In this document: one piece after another, positions 57,770 through 64,000 of the stretch
Numbering within the stretch: position 1 is the first letter of the stretch
Layout of the letters: each line of letters opens with the position of its first letter
Assembly: GCF_016862215.1 (NCBI RefSeq)
Contig: NZ_BOMN01000050.1
Coordinates: forward strand, 1 to 64,000
From: Winogradskya humida
GTDB taxonomy: Bacteria; Actinomycetota; Actinomycetes; Mycobacteriales; Micromonosporaceae
Direction: 5' to 3'
DNA: 64,000 bases
Made by a program: the position numbers and the translations under genes
The notes under the pieces: model-generated
What the model was told of the DNA's origin: nothing
The model's database searches: none
Seen by the model: only the letters and a program-made list of their open reading frames with translations

Positions 57770-58978
57770 TTAGCGCAGGAGCGACAGAACGTTCTGCGAG
57801 GCCTGGTTGGCCTGCGACAGCATCGAGGTGCCGGCCTGGGTCAGGATCTGGTTCCGGGTGAACTGGACCATCTCCTGAGCCATGTCGGTGTCACGGATAC
57901 GCGACTCCGACGCGGACAGGTTCTCGACCGAGACGTTCAGGTTGTTGATCGTGTGCTCGAACCGGTTCTGGTACGCACCGAGGGTTGCCCGGGTGTCCGA
58001 AACCGAGGTGATCGCCTTGTCGAGCGCCTCGATCGCCTTGTCCGCGCCACCCTCAGCGGTCAGGTCCAGGGCATTGGTGCCCAGGGCCGACGAGCTGACG
58101 GCGCCGATGGAGATGCTCAGGGTCTCACCACTGTTGGCGCCGACCTGGAACTGGCCGCTGTTGGCCTTCGGGTCGGCGGTGCTGGTGGTGCCCGTGACGC
58201 CCACGGCGCTGAGGTCGCCGCTGATCTCGAAGCCCTTCGAGCCGCTCAGGCTGAACGAGGCACCGGTGGCGTCGGCGGCGACCGATGCGCTCACCTTGAC
58301 CTCGTTGCCCGTGAAGCCCTGGCCGGCCGCGGGACCGCCCGCGGTCTGGTCGGTCAGCGCCGCCTTGATCGCCGTGTTCATGGCGTCCGCGACGTCCTTG
58401 GCGGTGGCGGTCGCCGGGATGGCGGCCGTCGTCACGACGATCGGGTTGGCCGACAGGTCCTTGTCGCCGATCTTCGTGATGTTGAACGTCTGGGCGCCGG
58501 TCGGCAGCGTCGTGACCTTGCTGCTGCCGTCGATCTTGTTGCCGTTGCCGAAGGAGCCGTCGAGCAGCTTCGACTTGCCGAAGGAGGTGGTGTTGCTGAT
58601 CCGGTCGAGCTCCTCGTTGAGCTGACTGAACTCCTTCTGCGCCGCACCCTTGGCCTCGGCGTCGTTGGAGCCACCGTTGGCGGCCTGCACGGAGAGGTCA
58701 CGCATACGCTGGAGGATCGAGGTGGTCTCGTTGAGCGCACCTTCAGCGGTCTGCGCGACGCTGATGCCGTCCTGGGCGTTACGAACGGCCTGCTTGAGAC
58801 CGCCCACCTGGGAACGGAGACCCTCGGAGATCGAGAGGCCGGCCGCGTCGTCCGCCGCGCGGTTGATGCGGAAACCACTGGACAACTTCTCCAGCGACTT
58901 CGACATCTGCCCGTCGGTGACCGACAGGTTCCGGTAGGCGTTCTGGGCGGCGATGTTCTGGTTGATGCGAAGACCCAT
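57770..58978 (-). CDS. fliC: Flagellin FliC
   Basis: The 402-aa filament protein has conserved D0/D1 at both ends: MGLRINQNIAAQNAYRNLSV, LEKLSSGFRINRAADDAAGL at the N-terminus and ENLSASESRIRDTDMAQEMV, FTRNQILTQAGTSMLSQANQ at the C-terminus. A variable middle of about 180 residues is rich in Ala/Thr/Ser. An aaggagg ribosome site, which is also a CsrA site, precedes the ATG at 58978. It is transcribed alone from a FliA-type promoter and closed by its own terminator. Confidence 0.97.
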   Translation of the reverse strand: MGLRINQNIAAQNAYRNLSVTDGQMSKSLEKLSSGFRINRAADDAAGLSISEGLRSQVGGLKQAVRNAQDGISVAQTAEGALNETTSILQRMRDLSVQAANGGSNDAEAKGAAQKEFSQLNEELDRISNTTSFGKSKLLDGSFGNGNKIDGSSKVTTLPTGAQTFNITKIGDKDLSANPIVVTTAAIPATATAKDVADAMNTAIKAALTDQTAGGPAAGQGFTGNEVKVSASVAADATGASFSLSGSKGFEISGDLSAVGVTGTTSTADPKANSGQFQVGANSGETLSISIGAVSSSALGTNALDLTAEGGADKAIEALDKAITSVSDTRATLGAYQNRFEHTINNLNVSVENLSASESRIRDTDMAQEMVQFTRNQILTQAGTSMLSQANQASQNVLSLLR

Positions 58979-58985
58979 GGTGTTT

Positions 58986-59024
58986 CCTCCTTGAGTGGGG
59001 TCGTACCGGCTCATCCGTAAGCCG
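58986..59024 (-). promoter_or_regulatory. Two CsrA-binding sites in the fliC leader
   Basis: Site 1 is a hairpin CGGCT-TACGGATG-AGCCG (59024-59007) that shows GGA in its loop. Site 2 is CAAGGAGG (58993-58986), an exact CANGGANG match that contains the Shine-Dalgarno. Two GGA sites, one in a hairpin loop and one on the ribosome site, is the arrangement known for CsrA repression of hag in Bacillus. Confidence 0.65.
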
Positions 59025-59043
59025 TTGGCGTAACGCCAGTCAG

Positions 59044-59069
59044 ATCGGCGGTCCCCCGCCGGTCATGAG
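59044..59069 (-). promoter_or_regulatory. FliA-type promoter of fliC
   Basis: On the minus strand CTCA (59069-59066), 16 bp, GCCGAT (59049-59044). One mismatch at the last base. The transcript would have a leader of about 58 nt. Confidence 0.75.
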
Positions 59070-59139
59070 CAGTCTCCGAAATTTCTTCGGGCTTTTCGGG
59101 CAAATGCCAGATCCGGCCGTCGCTACCTGCCGGAAACCC

Positions 59140-59165
59140 CTCAGAGACCGATTCGCTGTGCCGAC
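59140..59165 (+). promoter_or_regulatory. FliA-type promoter of flgN-flgK-flgL-fliW-csrA
   Basis: CTCA (59140-59143), 16 bp, GCCGAC (59160-59165), 63 bp before the flgN GTG, divergent from the fliC promoter. Confidence 0.7.
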
Positions 59166-59228
59166 TGTCCGGATGAGCAGGGAACACGCCGTGTATTGGC
59201 CTTCCCGTTAAGGAAGTCGGAGGACCGG

Positions 59229-59714
59229 GTGAGCCTGACCGACCTGTCCAGCGTCCTGTGGCGAGCCAGGGAGCTGCTGGAACTCCTGCTGTTCAAGCTC
59301 GAGGAGGAGCAGTTGCTGCTCGCCTCGAACCGGTCGCGATGGCTTGCGCACGCCACCCGCGAGGTGGAGGTCGTGCTGGACCAGATCCGTCAGACCGAGG
59401 TGGCGCGGGCCGCGTACGCCCAGGCTGTCGCTCTTGAACTGGGTCTGCAGGCGGAGGCCTCGCTCGGCCAGCTCGCCGACGCCGCCCCGGCACCCTGGTC
59501 CGACCTGCTCCACCAGCACCGTAAGGCGTTCCTGACGCTGACGAGCGAGATCAGCACGATGGCCGACGCCAACCGGGACCTGCTCACCGCCGGCCAGCGC
59601 GCGGCCAGGGAAACCATGCTCGCGTTCGCCGGAACCGTGGAAACGTATTCATCTCAGGGCAAGACCGTCAGCGGCGGGGTCCGCCGCCCGAGCCTGGTGG
59701 ACGAGGCAATCTGA
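59229..59714 (+). CDS. flgN: FlgN-like chaperone of hook-filament junction proteins
   Basis: The 161-aa helical protein has the FlgN pattern: LSSVLWRARELLELLLFKLE (helix 1 with the EEEQ box after it) and TEISTMADANRDLLTAGQRA-type last helix. It keeps FlgK and FlgL ready for export. GTG at 59229 has ggagga 5 nt upstream. The longer frame to 59196 lacks a site. The stop overlaps the flgK ATG (TGATG). Confidence 0.85.
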   Translation: MSLTDLSSVLWRARELLELLLFKLEEEQLLLASNRSRWLAHATREVEVVLDQIRQTEVARAAYAQAVALELGLQAEASLGQLADAAPAPWSDLLHQHRKAFLTLTSEISTMADANRDLLTAGQRAARETMLAFAGTVETYSSQGKTVSGGVRRPSLVDEAI

Positions 59715-61198
59715 TGGGTAGCAGCTTCGGCAGTATCAATACCGCGCTGACCTCGCTCTACGCGCAGCGTCGCGGCCTGGACGTCACCGGGCAGAACATC
59801 GCGAACGCGAACACCGAGGGATACACCCGGCAGCGCGTCGACATGCAGGCTTCGGTCGGCTCCGTCGTGCCCGTCAGGTGGGCGACCACCGACGGGCTCG
59901 GCACCGGCGTCGAGATCAACGACGTGCAGCGGCTACGGGACCAGTATCTGGAGAACCGCGGGCGCACCGAGCACGGCAACAGTTCGTACCTGACCAACCA
60001 GGCCGCGGCGTACAACTCGCTGGAGGATGTCTTCGCCGAGCCGGGGGACACCGCGCTGCAGGCCCAGATCCACGACATGTGGGCGGCGTGGGGTGACGTC
60101 GGCGACGAGCCGAACAGCACTGCCGCCCGCTCCGCGCTGGTGCAGCAGAGCAAGGTCGTGTCCGACAACATCAACAGCGCGTACGGCTCGATGGACGCGC
60201 AGTGGTCGGCGAACTCCAGCCAGCTGGCCAAGTACGCCACCGAGGTCAACACCACCGCCGGCACGATCGCGCAGCTCAACGACTCGATCGTCAAGGCGAA
60301 GGCCACCGGCGTGGTGGTGAACGAGCTCGAGGACCGCCGCGACTCCGCGGTCCTGCACCTGTCCGAGCTGACCGGCGCGACCGCGCAGCTGCGTACCAAC
60401 GGCTCGATGGACGTCTTCGTCGGCAACTCGCTGCTGGTCAACTACAACACCACGCGGCAGATGTCGGCCACCGCGGGCGTCGCCACGATGGACGCGCAGC
60501 GCGACTACAACGACGGGCTGCTTCCGCCCGGCTCCAAGCCCGCCGGTCTCACGTGGACCGACAACGGCGACTCGGTGCAGGCCGGCGGCACGATGGGCTC
60601 GATGGTCGACACGATGACCTCGATCCTGCCGAACATGGCGGCGAAGCTGGACAAGGTCGCCAAGTCCATGGTGGACATCGTGAACACCGCGACGAATGCG
60701 GCGTACAAGTCGGATGGCACCGCCGGTGGGGACTTCTTCGTCGGTGACTTCACCACCGGCCGGTACGCCCGCAACATGCGCGTCGGGATAACCAACCCGT
60801 CGGACATCGCGGTCTCCGGCAAGAACGAGACGAACGCCGACGGTACGCCGAAGCTCGACCCGGTGTCGGGCCTTCCGGTCGGCACGAACGACGGCTCGGT
60901 CGCCAACACCCTCGCGTCGACGGCCAAGCTCGCGAACAGCCCGGACGTCTCGTACCAGAGCATGATCGCGGACCTCGGTGTCAACGCGCAGACCGCGACG
61001 CGGCGCAGCGAGATCCAGGCGAACGTCACCGACCAGGTGGACGCGGCCCGCGAGGCCGAGTCCGGCGTCAACCTCGACGAGGAGATGACGAACCTGCTCA
61101 CATACCAGCGGGGCTACGAGGCGGCATCGCGCGTCCTCACCACGATCGACTCGATGCTCGACCAGCTCATCAACCGCACCGGCCTGGTCGGAAGGTAA
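59714..61198 (+). CDS. flgK: Hook-filament junction protein FlgK
   Basis: The 494-aa protein has the axial N-terminus (SINTALTSLYAQRRGLDVTG, QNIANANTEGYTRQRVDMQ) and C-terminus (GVNLDEEMTNLLTYQRGYEA, ASRVLTTIDSMLDQLINRTG). It joins hook and filament. Coupled to flgN. Confidence 0.95.
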   Translation: MGSSFGSINTALTSLYAQRRGLDVTGQNIANANTEGYTRQRVDMQASVGSVVPVRWATTDGLGTGVEINDVQRLRDQYLENRGRTEHGNSSYLTNQAAAYNSLEDVFAEPGDTALQAQIHDMWAAWGDVGDEPNSTAARSALVQQSKVVSDNINSAYGSMDAQWSANSSQLAKYATEVNTTAGTIAQLNDSIVKAKATGVVVNELEDRRDSAVLHLSELTGATAQLRTNGSMDVFVGNSLLVNYNTTRQMSATAGVATMDAQRDYNDGLLPPGSKPAGLTWTDNGDSVQAGGTMGSMVDTMTSILPNMAAKLDKVAKSMVDIVNTATNAAYKSDGTAGGDFFVGDFTTGRYARNMRVGITNPSDIAVSGKNETNADGTPKLDPVSGLPVGTNDGSVANTLASTAKLANSPDVSYQSMIADLGVNAQTATRRSEIQANVTDQVDAAREAESGVNLDEEMTNLLTYQRGYEAASRVLTTIDSMLDQLINRTGLVGR

Positions 61199-61209
61199 GG
61201 GGACAAGTC

Positions 61210-62097
61210 ATGGCAGGCAGAGTCACCGAGCGCAGCATCCACACCCGGGTGCTCAACAACCTTCAGCGCAACATCTCCAAGGGCGAGAAGATCCAGGAGC
61301 AGCTCTCGAGCGGCAAACAGATCAACCGCCCGTCCGACTCGCCGAACGGCACGCTGCAGTCGATGCAGCTGCGTGGCGAGACGCGCGCCAACACTCAGTA
61401 CGTACGCAGTTCCGGCGACGGACTCGGCTGGCTGAGCACCCTCGACGGCACGCTCAGCAGCACCTCGACGATCCTGCAGAAGGCCCGCTCGCTCACGGTG
61501 CAGGGCCTCAATGCCGGCGGGGGCAGCGCCGACTCGCGCGCCGCCATCTCGGCGGAGCTGGACCAGATCAGGACCACAGTCATCGGGTACGCGAACACGA
61601 CCTACCTGGACCGCCCGGTGTTCGGTGGCACCACGAACGGCACGAAGGCGTTCGACGACACCGGTACGTTCGTCGGCAACGAGGACGCCGTGAACCGCAC
61701 CGTCGGGCCGAACTCGAAGGTACGCGTGGATGCGAGTGGGACCGCCGCGTTCGGTGAGGGGGACGCCTCGGTCTTCAAGGTGCTGGACGACCTTTCGCAG
61801 GCGTTGAGCGACAACGACATGGACGCTCTCAGCAAGGGCCTGGAAAGGCTCGATACCGCGTCCAATAACGTGAAAAACACTCTTTCGGATGTAGGCGCCC
61901 GATACAATCGCATTACGCAGATGAAGCAGTCTGCGGAGGACCGGCTGCTGGACGTGACGGCTCAGCTTTCCGAGGTCGAGGATGTCGACCTGCCGAAGAC
62001 CATCATGGACATGCAGCTCCAGCAGACCTCGTACCAGGCGGCTCTGGCCGCTTCGGCAAAGGTGATTCAGCCCTCGCTCATCGACTTTCTGAGGTGA
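61210..62097 (+). CDS. flgL: Hook-filament junction protein FlgL
   Basis: The 295-aa protein has a flagellin-like N-terminus (SIHTRVLNNLQRNISKGEKI, QEQLSSGKQINRPSDSPNG) and C-terminus (VDLPKTIMDMQLQQTSYQAA, LAASAKVIQPSLIDFLR). It is the second junction protein. The start is 11 nt after flgK, and the stop overlaps the fliW GTG. Confidence 0.94.
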   Translation: MAGRVTERSIHTRVLNNLQRNISKGEKIQEQLSSGKQINRPSDSPNGTLQSMQLRGETRANTQYVRSSGDGLGWLSTLDGTLSSTSTILQKARSLTVQGLNAGGGSADSRAAISAELDQIRTTVIGYANTTYLDRPVFGGTTNGTKAFDDTGTFVGNEDAVNRTVGPNSKVRVDASGTAAFGEGDASVFKVLDDLSQALSDNDMDALSKGLERLDTASNNVKNTLSDVGARYNRITQMKQSAEDRLLDVTAQLSEVEDVDLPKTIMDMQLQQTSYQAALAASAKVIQPSLIDFLR

Positions 62098-62537
62098 CCA
62101 TGAGTACTCGCACCGCGTCCCGTCCGATTGGGGCCATCATGACCGACACCGAGCTCGATCTCCCGGTCATCGACATGGCCGTGCCGATGCCCGGGTTCCC
62201 GGCCCACCGGCAGTTCGTTCTGGTCCGACTGAACGACGAAGGCCTGCTCTACGCGTTCACGTCCATCGACGACCCCGAGCTGCGCTTCCTGGTGGCGCCG
62301 CCCGAGCCGTTCTTCCCGGACTACGCGCCCGAGATCGAGAACGAGGTGTTCGCCGCGCTGAACACCAAGGACCCCGACCGCCTGCTGGTCATGGTCGTCA
62401 TCACCGCCGGCGTCAACGAGACCACCGCCAACCTGCTCGCGCCGATCATCGTCGACCGGGACAGCCACCGTGCCATCCAGGTGGTCCTCACCGGCAGCGA
62501 GATGCCGGTCCGCGCGATCATGCGTAAGACCTACTGA
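62094..62537 (+). CDS. fliW: Flagellar assembly factor FliW
   Basis: The 147-aa protein shows the FliW pattern with GLLYAFTSIDDPELRFLVAP, then PFFPDYAPEI, and LVMVVITAGVNETTANLLAP. FliW binds flagellin and CsrA in exclusive manner, so free flagellin releases FliW onto flagellin and lets CsrA repress fliC. GTG at 62094 overlaps the flgL stop; ATG at 62100 is an alternative. Confidence 0.92.
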   Translation: MTMSTRTASRPIGAIMTDTELDLPVIDMAVPMPGFPAHRQFVLVRLNDEGLLYAFTSIDDPELRFLVAPPEPFFPDYAPEIENEVFAALNTKDPDRLLVMVVITAGVNETTANLLAPIIVDRDSHRAIQVVLTGSEMPVRAIMRKTY

Positions 62538-62587
62538 CGGCGGCAACGAGCGCAAGGTCCTGTCCACGGATGGAGAGGGGCGGCTAG

Positions 62588-62824
62588 ATGCTCGTGCTGA
62601 CCAGGAGGGCCGGCGAGAGCGTGATGATCGGTGACACCATCGTCATCACCGTGCTGGAGGCCCGGGGCGACGTCATCCGGATCGGCATCCAGGCCCCGCG
62701 CGACGTGCAGGTGCACCGCGAAGAGGTCTACAAGGAACTGCAGGACGCCAACCGTGAAGCGGCATCGCCGACCGAGGACGCCGTCCGCGCGCTGACCGAG
62801 ATGCTCGAACCCAGAAAACCGTAG
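62588..62824 (+). CDS. csrA: Carbon storage regulator CsrA
   Basis: The 78-aa RNA-binding protein has MLVLTRRAGESVMIGDTIVI, ARGDVIRIGIQAPRDVQVHR and EEVYKEL. R44-type and L4-type binding residues are in place. The C-terminus is longer than in E. coli, as in Gram-positives. GGATGGA just before its ribosome site could be an autoregulatory target. A terminator follows. Confidence 0.96.
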   Translation: MLVLTRRAGESVMIGDTIVITVLEARGDVIRIGIQAPRDVQVHREEVYKELQDANREAASPTEDAVRALTEMLEPRKP

Positions 62825-62841
62825 GAACGAAGCGGCATTTT

Positions 62842-62870
62842 CGGCCCGATCCCCACAGGGGACCGGGCCG
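62842..62870 (+). terminator. Hairpin terminator after csrA
   Basis: CGGCCCGATCCCC-aca-GGGGACCGGGCCG is a long stem with an internal mismatch, 18 bp after the csrA stop. It could also serve the convergent M23 peptidase gene. Confidence 0.75.
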
Positions 62871-62877
62871 TAGCCGT

Positions 62878-63705
62878 TTATGCGGAGCCGAACGTCAGGC
62901 CGAGGACCGCCATGAAGTCGATCGGGCTGACGGCGTTGGCGCGGGTGGCCGGCGCGCCCACGTGTACCTCGAAGTGCAGGTGTGGCCCCGAGGAGGCGCC
63001 GGACGTGCCGACGTGACCGAGGATCGTGCCGCGGCGGACGACCTGGCCGACGGTCACCGACGGGCGCCGGATCATGTGGCAGTAGCGGGTCACGATGCTG
63101 TCGGCGTGCTGCACCTCGACGTACCAGCCGCAGCCGCGCAGGGACCGGCTGCCGTCGACGTCGCAGCTGCCCCTGGAGACGTTGCAGACGACCCGGATCA
63201 CGGTGCCGGCGCTTACCGCCCGGATCGCGGTGTTGCGGGTGGCGCCCAGGTCGACGCCGTCGTGCACGGGCCGTTCGACGGTGCGGAAGCCGCTGACCAG
63301 ACCGGCTTTGACGGGCAGCATCCAGGTGCCGGAGACCTCCGGGATCGCCACGGTGGTGGTTGTGCACTTAGGAATGTCGATGGCGTCACGCTGCACGAAC
63401 GCGTCGGAGATGAAGCTGTTGTCCGTCAACCGGTCCCAGTAGCCGGTGTTGGTGACGGTGCCGCTGATGAACTCGCCGGCTGTGCGGCAGGAGATCGCGA
63501 TCGGCGTGCCGTTGGTGAGGGTCCCGATGCGCGCGCTGGCCGACGACGGGCCGCTTCGCGCGTTGAGCCCGGTGGTCGCGGTGACGATCGTGCCCGTGGC
63601 GGCGATGTCCGGCGTAGTGGGGTCCGCATGGGCCGGGGCCGTGCCGAGCGTCAGGGCGCCGCCGAGCGTTCCAGCGGCGGCGAACAGGGTGGTGGCGCGC
63701 TTCAT
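62878..63705 (-). CDS. Secreted M23 peptidase with an SH3-like domain
   Basis: The 275-aa protein has a signal peptide (MKRATTLFAAAGTLGGALTL, cleavage after AHA). An SH3-like domain follows (TGLNARSGPSSASARIGTLT, about residues 45-110). The M23 endopeptidase domain has zinc ligands in PVHDGVDLGA (H, D) and PHLHFEVH (HxH). It cleaves peptidoglycan peptides. ATG at 63705 begins the signal peptide. It is convergent with csrA and divergent from the receptor gene; a link to zoospore wall remodelling is only inference. Confidence 0.9.
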   Translation of the reverse strand: MKRATTLFAAAGTLGGALTLGTAPAHADPTTPDIAATGTIVTATTGLNARSGPSSASARIGTLTNGTPIAISCRTAGEFISGTVTNTGYWDRLTDNSFISDAFVQRDAIDIPKCTTTTVAIPEVSGTWMLPVKAGLVSGFRTVERPVHDGVDLGATRNTAIRAVSAGTVIRVVCNVSRGSCDVDGSRSLRGCGWYVEVQHADSIVTRYCHMIRRPSVTVGQVVRRGTILGHVGTSGASSGPHLHFEVHVGAPATRANAVSPIDFMAVLGLTFGSA

Positions 63706-63820
63706 CGCTGTGGGATCCCTTCGCAGTGGCGCGGGACAGTTGCGGCAAAAAACGTGAAACGCCGTCAACACCCGCAATCACCGTAAAAATAGGGGTAATG
63801 ACCACGTCGAGGAGCCGTAG

Positions 63821-64000
63821 ATGTCCCGATTGATGCAACTAGGGGTCGCCAAGCGAATCGGCCTGATCGTCGCCTGCGGTGTGGTAGGGCTGGCCGTTCT
63901 GATGGCCGGGTCCTGGGTCACCCAGGGGCAGCTGGTCACCCAGGCCGACCTGGTGCGAAACCTGGAGGTCGGGCTCGCCGCGCTCAACCACCTCGACACC
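63821..64000 (+). CDS. Probable methyl-accepting chemotaxis protein, N-terminal part
   Basis: ATG at 63821 (gaggag 6 nt upstream) opens a frame that is cut by the window end after 60 codons. It begins MSRLMQLGVAKRIGLIVACG with a first membrane helix to about residue 32, then a periplasmic-type segment (GQLVTQADLVRNLEVGLAAL). That layout and the location beside the flagellar cluster suit a chemoreceptor; the signalling domain lies outside. Confidence 0.65.
   Translation, partial: MSRLMQLGVAKRIGLIVACGVVGLAVLMAGSWVTQGQLVTQADLVRNLEVGLAALNHLDT

Overview
High-GC actinobacterial chromosome. The flagellar and chemotaxis genes have Gram-positive architecture (no L- or P-ring genes). GTG and TTG starts are frequent, and secreted lectin-bearing hydrolases are present. 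Promoters matching CTCA-N16/17-GCCGAN recur before flagellar genes. Together these point to a zoospore-forming member of the Micromonosporaceae close to Actinoplanes. From established knowledge, the A. missouriensis flagellar cluster has the same promoter motif, a lytA gene inside the cluster, and fliQ located elsewhere.

Positions 1-20,400 hold housekeeping and accessory genes. They include a repeat-rich membrane protein cut by the window edge, a secreted GH127-type arabinofuranosidase with two ricin-like lectin modules, and a DsrE protein. A block follows with nitrobindin-like, aminotransferase IV, Fur and YgfZ genes, then a 22-bp tandem repeat, a BKACE enzyme and an asparaginase. The XRE regulator/HbhA-like/DUF2516 trio has the same order as mycobacterial Rv0474-Rv0476. 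After these come an alpha/beta hydrolase, an EI24 membrane protein, a GH1 glucosidase with its LacI regulator, MurB, a GH18 chitinase, a CAP-domain protein, and a divergent histidine kinase/response regulator pair.

Positions 21,100-28,600 form a chemotaxis operon: cheA, cheW, a gene of unknown function, cheB, cheR, cheY, cheX-like, cheY, and a possible second CheC/CheX-like gene. Positions 28,640-31,380 look like an insertion. They carry a frameshifted gene with an RN-x3-H HEPN motif (possible phage defence) and a sulfotransferase.

Positions 31,390-59,000 form the minus-strand flagellar cluster. Read in transcription order it comprises fliC; fliD-fliS-fliT-like; flgB-flgC-fliE-fliF-fliG-fliH-fliI; fliJ-lytA-like-fliK-flgD-flgE; flbD-motA-motB-fliL; and fliM-fliN-fliO-fliP-fliR-flhB-flhA-flhF-like. 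The divergent plus-strand unit flgN-flgK-flgL-fliW-csrA follows to 62,824. An M23 peptidase and the start of a probable chemoreceptor close the window.

Most notable points: FliA-type promoters that divide the cluster into units; CsrA sites in the fliC leader next to fliW-csrA; a FlhF homologue without a P-loop; no fliQ between fliP and fliR; a FliM without the usual CheY-binding N-terminus; a long MarR/OhrR-like palindrome and an 8-bp microsatellite between fliI and fliJ; and the HEPN gene.
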